DNA of 64,000 nt from Alphaproteobacteria bacterium AO1-B (GTDB lineage: Bacteria; Pseudomonadota; Alphaproteobacteria; Rhizobiales; Stappiaceae), in assembly GCA_001890945.1 (NCBI GenBank), contig MLAX01000004.1:434001-498000 (forward strand). Direction: 5' to 3'. Below the pieces are notes generated by a model that ran no database searches, was not told the DNA's origin, and saw only the letters and a list, made by a program, of their open reading frames with translations. Positions 9,059-17,787 of the stretch are shown here, piece after piece (positions within the stretch are counted from its first letter, which is position 1; each line of letters opens with the position of its first letter). The position numbers were made by a program, and so were the translations under genes.

Positions 9059-10828
9059 ATGAAAATGACGACAGAGGAAGCCTTCGTAAAAGTCCTGCAA
9101 CGGCATGGGATTGAGCATGCTTTCGGGATTATCGGCTCTGCTTTCATGCCAATTTCCGACCTGTTTCCAAAGGCTGGGATTACGTTCTGGGATTGCGCGC
9201 ACGAAGGCTCGGGTGGGATGATGGCCGATGGCTATACCCGGGCGACAGGCAAACTCAGCATGATGATTGCCCAGAACGGTCCAGGTATCACAAACTTCGT
9301 CACGGCGGTGAAAACTGCCTACTGGAACCACACGCCCTTGCTTCTTGTTACGCCGCAGGCCGCCAATAAGACTTTGGGGCAGGGCGGTTTTCAGGAAGTT
9401 GAGCAGATGGCCCTGTTTAAGGACATGGTTGCCTATCAAGAAGAGGTCCGCGACGCATCCCGTGTCGCTGAAGTTCTGAACCGTGTCATCCTTCAGGCAA
9501 AACGTGCCAGCGCGCCGGCCCAGATCAACATGCCGCGGGATTTCTGGACGCAGGTGATCGATATTGACCTTCCGCCGATTGTGGATTTTGAACGCCCATC
9601 CGGCGGTGATACAGCCATTCAGCAAGCCGCAGACTTGCTCAGCAGTGCCAAGCACCCGGTCATCCTAAACGGTGCCGGCGTTGTTCTGGCCGATGCAATC
9701 GACGATACGATCGCACTTGCGGAACGCCTGGATGCGCCTGTGTGTTGCGGCTATCAGCACAATGACGCTTTCCCAGGCTCACACCGCCTTTTTGCCGGAC
9801 CACTCGGGTACAACGGTTCAAAGGCCGGCATGGAACTGATCGCCAAGGCTGATGTCGTTCTAGCCCTTGGCACGCGCCTCAATCCGTTCTCGACCTTGCC
9901 AGGCTATGGCATCGATTACTGGCCGAAAACTGCCAAGATCATTCAGGTGGATATCAACCCGGACCGGATCGGACTGACCAAACCGGTGAGCGTTGGTATT
10001 GTCGGGGATGCAAAGAAAGTCTCTCAGTCCCTCCTCTCAAAACTGGCTCCCAACGCAGGTGATGCCGGGCGGGAAGAGCGTAAGCACGAGATTGCGCAGA
10101 CCAAGTCCCGCTGGGCGCAACAGTTATCGTCAATGGATCACGAGGACGACGATCCGGGAACGAGCTGGAACGAGCGTGCCCGTGCCGCCAAACCGGATTG
10201 GCTCAGCCCGCGCAAGGCGTGGCGGGCCATTCAGTCCGCCCTGCCGCGTGAAGCGATCATCAGCTCTGATATTGGCAATAACTGCGCCATCGGTAATGCG
10301 TACCCAAGTTTTGAAGAGGGCCGGAAATACCTTGCGCCCGGGCTGTTCGGCCCCTGCGGTTACGGCCTTCCGGCGATCGTTGGTGCAAAAATTGGCTGCC
10401 CGGATACCCCGGTCGTTGGGTTTGCGGGCGACGGAGCCTTTGGCATTGCTGTTACAGAGTTGACCGCCATTGGCCGCAGCGAATGGCCGGCAATCACCAT
10501 GGTTGTCTTCCGCAACTACCAGTGGGGTGCGGAGAAGCGGAACTCCACGCTTTGGTATGACGACAATTTCGTCGGCACCGAACTCGACGACAATGTCAGC
10601 TATGCAGCCATTGCGAAGGCTTGCGGTCTTAAGGGGGAGGTTGCACGCACGATGGACGAGCTGACCGAAAAGCTGGATGCGGCGGTCAAGGACCAGATGG
10701 AAAACGGCAAGACCACGCTGGTTGAAGTTCTGATTAATCAGGAACTGGGCGAGCCATTCCGGCGCGATGCCATGAAGAAACCGGTTGTTGTTGCTGGGAT
10801 CGATCCGGCAGATATGCGGCCGCAGTAA
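9059..10828 (+). CDS. xsc: Sulfoacetaldehyde acetyltransferase
   Basis: A 589-residue thiamine-diphosphate enzyme that converts sulfoacetaldehyde plus phosphate to acetyl phosphate and sulfite, the desulfonating step of taurine dissimilation. Order of domains: N-terminal pyrimidine-binding domain (RHGIEHAFGIIGSAFMP, then CAHEGSGGMMADGYTR with the catalytic Glu), central domain, and C-terminal ThDP/Mg domain (VVGFAGDGAFG ... NYQWGAEK). The IIGSAFMP and QWGAEKRN segments separate Xsc from acetolactate synthases. GAGGGAG lies 11-17 bp before the start. It is followed 23 bp later by ackA, which would use its acetyl phosphate product. Confidence 0.96.
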   Translation: MKMTTEEAFVKVLQRHGIEHAFGIIGSAFMPISDLFPKAGITFWDCAHEGSGGMMADGYTRATGKLSMMIAQNGPGITNFVTAVKTAYWNHTPLLLVTPQAANKTLGQGGFQEVEQMALFKDMVAYQEEVRDASRVAEVLNRVILQAKRASAPAQINMPRDFWTQVIDIDLPPIVDFERPSGGDTAIQQAADLLSSAKHPVILNGAGVVLADAIDDTIALAERLDAPVCCGYQHNDAFPGSHRLFAGPLGYNGSKAGMELIAKADVVLALGTRLNPFSTLPGYGIDYWPKTAKIIQVDINPDRIGLTKPVSVGIVGDAKKVSQSLLSKLAPNAGDAGREERKHEIAQTKSRWAQQLSSMDHEDDDPGTSWNERARAAKPDWLSPRKAWRAIQSALPREAIISSDIGNNCAIGNAYPSFEEGRKYLAPGLFGPCGYGLPAIVGAKIGCPDTPVVGFAGDGAFGIAVTELTAIGRSEWPAITMVVFRNYQWGAEKRNSTLWYDDNFVGTELDDNVSYAAIAKACGLKGEVARTMDELTEKLDAAVKDQMENGKTTLVEVLINQELGEPFRRDAMKKPVVVAGIDPADMRPQ

Positions 10829-10851
10829 AGTCCTTGGAAGGGAATTGATTG

Positions 10852-12000
10852 ATGGGCGGTATCCTTGTTCTGAATTCCGGATCCTCGTCCATCAAGTTCG
10901 CTCTCTTCGATGAAAGCCTGGAAGAAACGCTCTCGGGAAGCGCCACTGAAATCGGTGGCGTTTCGCGTTTGAAAGTCTCATCCAACACATTGAAACCTGG
11001 AGAGATAACGGCAGTCCTGCCGGATCACAATGCCGCGCTCAGCGCGATCTTGGATGTCATCCGGTCCGCTGGCGTTGACATTGCAGAACTCACCGGTGCT
11101 GGTCACCGCGTTGTCCATGGCGGTCCGGTGCTTCAATCGGCGATCCGTGTAGATGGGCAAGTCATTGCTGAGATTGAACGTTGCAATGATCTGGCCCCCT
11201 TACACAATCCGCATAATCTGGCTGCCATCCTAGCCCTCAAAGTTTTGGCGCCGGACCTGGTGCAAGTAGCCTGTTTCGATACGGCATTTCATGCATCCAA
11301 CCCGGATGTGGCCCGCCGGTATGCCTTGCCCGACCGGCCGGAGCTGGAAACACTAAGGCGTTACGGTTTTCACGGCATTTCCTATCAGGGGCTTGTCAGG
11401 ACACTGGCTGAAGACGCGCAGGCCGATGCGCCGAACCGACTGCTGGCCCTTCACCTTGGCAACGGTGCAAGCCTGTGTGCGATTAAATCCGGACAATCCG
11501 CGGCAACGACGATGGGGTATTCACCCCTTGAAGGTCTCACCATGGGAACCCGGTGCGGGAACATTGATGGCAATCTGGTTCTGCGGCTGGCCGAGGAAAA
11601 CGGCATCGAAGACACCAAAGAGCTCTTGAACAAAAAGAGCGGTCTCTTGGGTCTTGGGGGATTGTCCGACATGCGCGCCCTGCATGCGGCAGAGACAGAC
11701 GCGTCTCGTTTTGCGGTCGAGCACTTTTGCTATTGGGCTGTTCGCCATGCCGGATCGATGATTGCGGCAATGGGCGGATTGGATGGAATTGCGTTCACCG
11801 GTGGCATTGGTGAAAACGATGCTGTTGTGCGCCAGAAGATCATTTCTCGATTGGGATTTCTTGGTGCGACCTGCGATCCGCAGTCCAATCAGAGCAACAA
11901 GTCCCGCATTGATGTGTCTGGCTCAGCCGTTCCGATCTGGATCGTAAAGGCCGAAGAAGAGAAAACGATCGCAGCTGAGACGCAAAAACTCATCGCATAG
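10852..12000 (+). CDS. ackA: Acetate kinase
   Basis: A 382-residue acetate kinase with all family motifs: NSGSSSIKF at the N-terminus, GHRVVHGG, FDTAFH, YGFHGISY, HLGNGAS, MGTRCGNIDG and FTGGIGEN. It converts acetyl phosphate plus ADP to acetate plus ATP. Placed directly after xsc, it would harvest energy from taurine carbon by substrate-level phosphorylation, where many sulfonate degraders instead carry pta to make acetyl-CoA. The ATG at 10852, behind GGAAGGG, is preferred over the TTG three bases earlier. No terminator is evident after it. Confidence 0.94.
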   Translation: MGGILVLNSGSSSIKFALFDESLEETLSGSATEIGGVSRLKVSSNTLKPGEITAVLPDHNAALSAILDVIRSAGVDIAELTGAGHRVVHGGPVLQSAIRVDGQVIAEIERCNDLAPLHNPHNLAAILALKVLAPDLVQVACFDTAFHASNPDVARRYALPDRPELETLRRYGFHGISYQGLVRTLAEDAQADAPNRLLALHLGNGASLCAIKSGQSAATTMGYSPLEGLTMGTRCGNIDGNLVLRLAEENGIEDTKELLNKKSGLLGLGGLSDMRALHAAETDASRFAVEHFCYWAVRHAGSMIAAMGGLDGIAFTGGIGENDAVVRQKIISRLGFLGATCDPQSNQSNKSRIDVSGSAVPIWIVKAEEEKTIAAETQKLIA

Positions 12001-12086
12001 CGAATGTTAATTCTCTCAAACTCATTGGCATGTCGCAATTCGACAACAGATGTCGTGAAAAAAACTTTCCTTTTTTCATTTTCTGT

Positions 12087-12111
12087 GTGAAATTTTCAGA
12101 AATAATTTCAC
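12087..12111 (+). promoter_or_regulatory. Putative operator upstream of the XRE-cupin gene
   Basis: A perfect inverted repeat, GTGAAATT (12087-12094) and AATTTCAC (12104-12111), is separated by 9 bp and ends 15 bp before the start codon of the XRE-cupin regulator. The 126-bp gap is A/T-rich, unlike the flanking genes. The position suits autoregulation by the helix-turn-helix protein encoded next; this is inference. Confidence 0.5.
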
Positions 12112-12126
12112 GCTGGCGAGGCGATC

Positions 12127-12675
12127 ATGGCCAATTTGGGTGCGGATTTACGCGCACTTCGCAAGACAAAAGGGTTGACGTTAGCAGAACTTGCCGAACG
12201 GCTCGGTAAGTCGGTCGGCTGGCTCAGTCAGATCGAGCGCGGCATTTCGAAACTGTCGAGCGAAGATATTGATCGCATGGCCGGTGTGTTTGACGTGCCG
12301 CCGTCGCTTTTGGGCGCAAGGCAGGGACCAAACCGCAAGGAAGATGGCAAAATCGTTCGCGCATCCGATCGCCGGATGATCGGTGAGCGGGTTCCCGGAC
12401 TTGTTGAGCAATTGCTGTCCCCGGATCTGACCGACAGTTTTGAGGTCATCCATTCCACGTTTCTTCCAGGGTCTGAACGCAACGACGAAATCATGCGGCC
12501 AACTCAGGAACTCGCGTTTCTGGTGTCTGGCAAGCTGAAAATCTGGCTCGAGGGCGAGCCGTTTCTCATTCGAAAGGGCGACTCCTTCCGCATTCGCGGC
12601 AACAAGTACCGCTGGGCAAACCCTTATTCTGAACCGGCGATCGCTGTCTGGATCATCTCACCGCCCGTTTATTGA
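12127..12675 (+). CDS. XRE-family regulator with C-terminal cupin domain
   Basis: A 182-residue regulator. Residues 5-60 form an HTH_XRE domain (LRALRKTKGLTLAELAERLG, VGWLSQIERG) and residues 100-180 a double-stranded beta-helix cupin (PTQELAFLVSGKLKIWLEG ... KGDSFRIRGNKYRWANP). This SutR/PuuR-like architecture senses small molecules such as amino acids or amines. It sits directly upstream of the two FAD/GcvT dehydrogenases (70-bp gap) and is the obvious candidate to control them, distinct from TauR. It is not a known taurine regulator; its ligand cannot be read from sequence. GAGGCG precedes the ATG. Confidence 0.85.
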   Translation: MANLGADLRALRKTKGLTLAELAERLGKSVGWLSQIERGISKLSSEDIDRMAGVFDVPPSLLGARQGPNRKEDGKIVRASDRRMIGERVPGLVEQLLSPDLTDSFEVIHSTFLPGSERNDEIMRPTQELAFLVSGKLKIWLEGEPFLIRKGDSFRIRGNKYRWANPYSEPAIAVWIISPPVY

Positions 12676-12744
12676 TCCTTGAACCTCACCCTTTGAAGCC
12701 AGGCCCTAATCGAGCCTCTACCCCAAATCAAACCGGAGCCAGCA

Positions 12745-15192
12745 ATGTCGGACCTTCCCACTACAGCTCGTGTCGTGATCATCGGTGGAGGCGCGGTCGG
12801 CGCCTCGGTTCTCTATCATCTCGGGTTAGCCGGTTGGACCGATTGTGTCCTTCTGGAGAAGAACGAGCTCACCGCTGGCAGCACATGGCACGCTGCGGGG
12901 AACATCCCGACGTTTTCGTCCTCCTGGGCGGTCATGAACATGCAGCGCTATTCCACCGAGCTTTACCGGCGTCTGGGCGATGAGGTGGATTATCCGATCA
13001 ATTATCATGTGACCGGATCTGTCCGGCTGGCGCATTCAAAAAACCGCATGATGGAGTTTGAACGTGCGAACTCCATGGCCCGCCGGCAAGGCATTGAAAC
13101 TAACATGATGTCGGTCGCGGACCTGAAGGACGCCTATCCCTTCATGGAAACGCACGATCTTGAGGGTGGCTTTTGGGACCCGACAGATGGCGACATGGAT
13201 CCTGCACAGCTCACGCAGGCGTTCGCAAAGGGCGCGCGGGCCATGGGGCAGAAGGTGGTGCGTTTTACACCTGCAACCGGTGTCCGGCGTGAAAATGACG
13301 AGTGGATCGTCGAAACGGAAAAGGGTGAGATCCGCTGCGAATATGTTGTCAACGCAGCGGGGTACTATGCCCAGCGTGTTGGTGAGTGGTTCAAGCCCTA
13401 TGGCGGGCGCACCGTGCCGATGATGGTGATGAGCCACCAGTATCTGTTGACCGAACAAATGGACGAGTTGGCAACATGGACGAAAGAACATGGCCGGAAA
13501 CTACCGCTGCTTCGGGATGTGGATTCGTCCTACTATCTGCGGCAGGAAAACACCGGTCTGAACCTTGGTCCATATGAACGGAACTGCAAGGCACACTGGG
13601 TCACGCCGGATGATCCGATGCCGGACGATTTCAGCTTCCAGCTTTATCCCGACGATCTTGACCGGCTGGAATGGTATATAGAAGACGCCATGGCCCGTGT
13701 GCCGCTGCTTGGCATGTCGGGGATCTCAAAGGTCATCAACGGCCCGATCCCTTATGCACCTGATGGCATCCCGCTGATTGGCCCGATGCCGGGTGTGAAA
13801 AATGCCTTTGAAGCCTGTGTCTTCACGTTCGGAATTGCTCAAGCCGGCGGGGCTGGCAAGATCCTCACCGAATGGATTACTGAAGGCGAAACCGAATGGG
13901 ATTGCTGGGGCCTCGATCCACGCCGCTTCACGGACTATACCGACCACGATTATTGCGTTGCCAAGGGCATGGAGGTCTACGGCCATGAATACGCAATGCA
14001 TTACCCTCATTATGAGTGGCCGGAAGGGAGAGACAAGAAGCTGTCCCCGGTGCATGAAAAACTGAAAGCCTCCGGTGCCCAATTTGGCGTTTACAACGGT
14101 TGGGAGCGTGCCAATTGGTTTGCAAAAGACGGCGACGATACATCGATTGAAGCGACAGAAAGCTGGATGCGCAAAGGCCCTTGGTTCGAGCGTGTGCGCG
14201 AAGAAGCATTGGCCGTTCGCGATGGTGTTGGGGTTTTGGATCTTCCGGGATTTTCGAGGTTCAAACTGTCAGGTGCCGGAGCTGCCGATTGGTTGCGGGG
14301 CCGTATCTCTGGCGGCCTGCCGAAAGTTGGGAGGATGACACTCGCCTATTTTCCAACGTCCAACGGCCGGGTGCACACAGAGATGTCGATCATCCGGAAG
14401 GGCGAAGACGACTTTGTACTGATCACCGCAGCATCCGCGCAGTGGCATGATTTTGAGATTCTGGCTGCACATTTGCCTGACCATCTTGAACTGTCCGACA
14501 TCACCTCGGAGCTTTCGACGCTAATCGTAACTGGGCCGAAATCCCGGGACCTTTTCGAGAAAATCGGAACGACAGCCGACCTGGACTTGCCATGGCTCAG
14601 CATTCAAACGGCTGAGGTGGCGGGTACACGCTGCGAGCTTTACCGGGTAAGTTTTGCAGGGGAGCTGGGCTGGGAAATGCACGCGCCAATGGCCAGTATT
14701 CCAGCGCTTTACGATGCGGTTGTCGGCGCGGGTGCAAAGCCCTTTGGGATGTATGCCCTTAACAGCTTGCGGATTGAAAAAGGTTACCGAGCCTGGAAAG
14801 GCGATTTGAGCACGGATTATACCTTATTGGAATCTGGCCTCGATCGGTTCGTGAAGCTGGATAAGGCGGAAGACTTTCCGGGCAAAGTCGCGCTCTTGAA
14901 TGAAAAACAGCAAGGTCCAAAACAGCGCTTTGTCACTTTCCTTGTCGACAGCGAGGAAATCGACCCGCCCTACATGTCGAACATCTGGATGAACGGCAGC
15001 ATCGTCGGCGAAACCACGTCTTCGGCTTTCGGGTTCCGCGTAGATGCCTGCGTGGCATTGGGCATGGTCCGGGCGGATCTGGCCGAAGCGGGCACGGATC
15101 TTGAAGTCGAAGTCTACGGACAAAGATTTCCCGTCACGGTGCAACCGGATGGACCACTCTGGGATCCGCAGAATCTCAGGCTAAAAGCGTGA
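12745..15192 (+). CDS. FAD-dependent demethylating dehydrogenase with GcvT domain (DMGDH-like), copy 1
   Basis: An 815-residue member of the dimethylglycine/sarcosine dehydrogenase family. Residues 8-40 hold the dinucleotide fold (VVIIGGGAVGAS). GSTWHAAG contains His49, the position that carries covalent FAD in DMGDH. A DAO-type oxidase domain reaches about residue 400, and residues 440-810 form an aminomethyltransferase (GcvT) domain with GELGWEMH that would pass the methyl carbon to tetrahydrofolate. The substrate is not certain: homologs act on N-methylated glycines, but the location between xsc and tpa suggests N-methyl or N,N-dimethyl taurine. Residues just after the FAD His (GNIPTFSSSW) differ from copy 2 (GLIAQLRATQ), so the two probably do different steps. 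GGAG precedes the ATG. Confidence 0.86.
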   Translation: MSDLPTTARVVIIGGGAVGASVLYHLGLAGWTDCVLLEKNELTAGSTWHAAGNIPTFSSSWAVMNMQRYSTELYRRLGDEVDYPINYHVTGSVRLAHSKNRMMEFERANSMARRQGIETNMMSVADLKDAYPFMETHDLEGGFWDPTDGDMDPAQLTQAFAKGARAMGQKVVRFTPATGVRRENDEWIVETEKGEIRCEYVVNAAGYYAQRVGEWFKPYGGRTVPMMVMSHQYLLTEQMDELATWTKEHGRKLPLLRDVDSSYYLRQENTGLNLGPYERNCKAHWVTPDDPMPDDFSFQLYPDDLDRLEWYIEDAMARVPLLGMSGISKVINGPIPYAPDGIPLIGPMPGVKNAFEACVFTFGIAQAGGAGKILTEWITEGETEWDCWGLDPRRFTDYTDHDYCVAKGMEVYGHEYAMHYPHYEWPEGRDKKLSPVHEKLKASGAQFGVYNGWERANWFAKDGDDTSIEATESWMRKGPWFERVREEALAVRDGVGVLDLPGFSRFKLSGAGAADWLRGRISGGLPKVGRMTLAYFPTSNGRVHTEMSIIRKGEDDFVLITAASAQWHDFEILAAHLPDHLELSDITSELSTLIVTGPKSRDLFEKIGTTADLDLPWLSIQTAEVAGTRCELYRVSFAGELGWEMHAPMASIPALYDAVVGAGAKPFGMYALNSLRIEKGYRAWKGDLSTDYTLLESGLDRFVKLDKAEDFPGKVALLNEKQQGPKQRFVTFLVDSEEIDPPYMSNIWMNGSIVGETTSSAFGFRVDACVALGMVRADLAEAGTDLEVEVYGQRFPVTVQPDGPLWDPQNLRLKA

Positions 15193-15245
15193 TTTTCACT
15201 CTTTCAAAGCGTCAGTTTTTTCAATCCAGATTTGGACGATAAGTC

Positions 15246-17687
15246 ATGGCCATTCCTTCAAAAGCCCGCGTTGTCATTATTGGTGGCGGGGTCATCGGGT
15301 GTTCAGTTGCCTACCACCTGGCCAAGCAAGGCTGGAGCGATATCCTGCTTCTGGAACGCAAGCAGCTCACCAGCGGTACGACTTGGCATGCTGCCGGCCT
15401 GATTGCGCAGCTTCGGGCAACCCAGAACATGACCCGTCTCGCCAAATACAGCCAGGAGCTCTACGGCTCTTTGGAAGACGAAACGGGTTTGTCGACCGGC
15501 TTTAAAAGATGCGGCTCGATTACCATGGCGCTGACCGCAGAACGCCGGGAGGAAATTCTGCGTCAAGCCTCCATGGCACGGGCGTTCGGGGTAGAGGTTG
15601 AAGAGATTTCACTAGGCGAAGTCCAGAAGCGCTATCCGCACGTCAACACAAGTGGTGCGACCGCAGCTGTTTACCTGCCGCTCGATGGTCAGGGCGACCC
15701 GGCAAACATCGCACTGGCTCTGGCAAAGGGCGCACGTCAAAAAGGCGCAAGGATCCTGGAGCGGGTCAAAGTGACCGGGATAGAGGTCAAAGACAGGAGA
15801 GCCACCGGCGTCAGTTGGGAGCAAGACGGTGAAACCGGATTTGTCCAAGCCGAGATGGTGGTCAATTGCGGTGGCATGTGGGGGCATGAGGTTGGCCGGA
15901 TGGCAGGGGTCAACGTTCCACTGCATGCTTGTGAGCACTTTTACATCGTGACCGAGCAGATCGACGGCCTGGGGCAACTGCCGGTCCTGCGTGTCCCGGA
16001 CGAGTGTGCCTACTACAAGGAAGACGCCGGCAAGATGCTGCTTGGCGCGTTTGAGCCGAATGCCAAGCCCTGGGGTATGACGGGTATCCCGGATCAATTC
16101 GAATTCGATCAGCTGCCGGAAGACTTTGATCATTTCGAGCCGATCCTGGCTGCTGCGGTCGAACGCATGCCGATGCTGGCAGAGGCGGGGATTCATACCT
16201 TCTTCAATGGACCGGAAAGTTTCACACCTGACGACGCCTACCATCTGGGCCTTGCCCCGGAACTTGAGAATTTCTGGGTCGCGGCTGGATTTAACTCCAT
16301 TGGCATCCAGTCCGCAGGTGGGGCCGGTATGGCGTTGGCCGCCTGGATGGAAAGCGGCGAGAAGCCATTTGATCTCGGGGATGTCGATATCTCCCGGATG
16401 CAACCGTTTCAGGGCAACAAGACCTATCTGTTTGAACGATCCAAGGAAACTCTTGGGCTGTTGTACGCCGATCATTTCCCTTACCGGCAAAAAGCGACAG
16501 CGCGGGGGATCCGGCGAACACCCCTCCACGGGCATCTGTTGGAGCAAGGTGCGGTGATGGGAGAGCTGGCGGGCTGGGAACGGGCGAACTGGTTCGCAAT
16601 TCCAGGACAGAACCGGGCCTATCAATATTCCTGGAAACGCCAGAACTGGTTTGAAAACAGTGCCCGCGAACACATGGCGATCCGGGAAAGCGCCGGACTA
16701 TACGACATGAGTTCCTTCGGAAAGATCCGCATCGAGGGTCCGGATGCCGAGCGTTTCCTCAATCACGTTTGCGGTGCCGACATGAGCGTACCGGCTGGCC
16801 GAATCGTGTACACACAGATGCTCAATGCCGCTGGCGGTATCGAAGCCGATGTCACAGTAACGCGGTTGAGCGAAACCGCATATCTGATGGTCACGCCGGC
16901 TGCCACCCGATTGGCGGACCAGACGTGGCTCCGGCGTCATATGGGGGATCACCAGGTGGTGCTGACCGATGTGACATCCGGTGAAGCGGTTTTGGCTTTG
17001 ATGGGACCGAAGTCACGGGAGCTGCTTGGCCGGATTTCTCCTAACGACTTTACCAATGAAACCAATCCGTTCGGGACAGCTCAGGATATTGAAATCGGCA
17101 TGGCACTCGCCCGGGCCCACCGGGTGAGCTATGTCGGCGAACTTGGTTGGGAGATCTATGTGCCCACCGAATTTGCTGCGCATGTCTTCGAAACACTTTG
17201 GGAGGCCGGCCGGGAAGAGGGGCTGAAACTGTGCGGCCTTCATGCCATGGACAGCTGCCGGATGGAGAAGGCCTTCCGGCACTTTGGCCATGACATAACT
17301 TGCGAAGACCATGTCATTGATGCCGGTCTCGGCTTTGCTGCGAAAACCTCCAAGCCTGGTTTCATTGGCCGGGACGCCGTTTTAGAGCGCAAGGAAACTG
17401 GTCCTAAAAGCCGATTGGTACAGTTCCAGCTACAGGATCCGGAGCCAATGCTATACCACGCCGAACCGATCCTTCGTGATGGCGAGGTCTGCGGGTACCT
17501 GTCATCCGGTGCCTATGGGCACGCACTCGGCGCCGCGGTTGGTCTTGGTTACGTGCCATGCGAGGGGGAAAGCGCTGCCGATGTTCTGGGGTCGGCCTAT
17601 GAGATCGAGATTGCGGGCACTCGCGTGCCGGCAACCGCGAGCCTCAAGCCGCTCTATGATCCGACCAGCAGCCGTATGAAAGTCTGA
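15246..17687 (+). CDS. FAD-dependent demethylating dehydrogenase with GcvT domain (DMGDH-like), copy 2
   Basis: An 813-residue paralog of the preceding gene with the same order of domains: FAD fold (VVIIGGGVIGCS), covalent-FAD motif TTWHAAG with His48, DAO domain, and GcvT domain with SYVGELGWEIY and CGLHAMDSCRMEK. It is closer than copy 1 to classical dimethylglycine or sarcosine dehydrogenases. The reaction is oxidative N-demethylation with transfer of the one-carbon unit to tetrahydrofolate and of electrons probably to ETF (family knowledge). A 53-bp gap and shared strand make it co-transcribed with copy 1; a terminator follows. Whether it acts on N-methylglycines or N-methyltaurines is open. 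Confidence 0.86.
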   Translation: MAIPSKARVVIIGGGVIGCSVAYHLAKQGWSDILLLERKQLTSGTTWHAAGLIAQLRATQNMTRLAKYSQELYGSLEDETGLSTGFKRCGSITMALTAERREEILRQASMARAFGVEVEEISLGEVQKRYPHVNTSGATAAVYLPLDGQGDPANIALALAKGARQKGARILERVKVTGIEVKDRRATGVSWEQDGETGFVQAEMVVNCGGMWGHEVGRMAGVNVPLHACEHFYIVTEQIDGLGQLPVLRVPDECAYYKEDAGKMLLGAFEPNAKPWGMTGIPDQFEFDQLPEDFDHFEPILAAAVERMPMLAEAGIHTFFNGPESFTPDDAYHLGLAPELENFWVAAGFNSIGIQSAGGAGMALAAWMESGEKPFDLGDVDISRMQPFQGNKTYLFERSKETLGLLYADHFPYRQKATARGIRRTPLHGHLLEQGAVMGELAGWERANWFAIPGQNRAYQYSWKRQNWFENSAREHMAIRESAGLYDMSSFGKIRIEGPDAERFLNHVCGADMSVPAGRIVYTQMLNAAGGIEADVTVTRLSETAYLMVTPAATRLADQTWLRRHMGDHQVVLTDVTSGEAVLALMGPKSRELLGRISPNDFTNETNPFGTAQDIEIGMALARAHRVSYVGELGWEIYVPTEFAAHVFETLWEAGREEGLKLCGLHAMDSCRMEKAFRHFGHDITCEDHVIDAGLGFAAKTSKPGFIGRDAVLERKETGPKSRLVQFQLQDPEPMLYHAEPILRDGEVCGYLSSGAYGHALGAAVGLGYVPCEGESAADVLGSAYEIEIAGTRVPATASLKPLYDPTSSRMKV

Positions 17688-17709
17688 ACAGAAAGACCAG
17701 TCACTCACG

Positions 17710-17741
17710 AAAAACCCCGGTCTGCAGCCGGGGTTTTTGCT
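17710..17741 (+). terminator. Bidirectional intrinsic terminator
   Basis: AAAAACCCCGG (17710-17720), a 7-base loop and CCGGGGTTTTT (17728-17738) form a perfect 11-bp hairpin, A-rich on the left and T-rich on the right. It can therefore stop transcription from both strands. It lies between the converging dehydrogenase copy 2 (+) and the aminotransferase gene (-). Confidence 0.9.
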
Positions 17742-17787
17742 CTTTTCCGGTAAGGATACCCGCGCGCTACTGGCCGGGTTCCGATCC

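Noticed and set aside
12707..12716. CAGGCCCTAA upstream of the first dehydrogenase as a further TauR half-site
   Set aside because: Single copy, two mismatches and no partner at 23 bp, unlike the pairs at xsc and tpa.
15612..16673. Long open frame (353 codons) on the minus strand opposite the second DMGDH-like gene
   Set aside because: Antisense to a gene with clear motifs over its whole length; the translated sequence has no recognisable domain and no upstream translation signal.
12745..17687. Possibility that the two DMGDH-like genes are one tandem duplication of recent origin
   Set aside because: The two proteins have the same layout but differ clearly, including around the FAD His and throughout the DAO domain, so the duplication is old or they were acquired separately.
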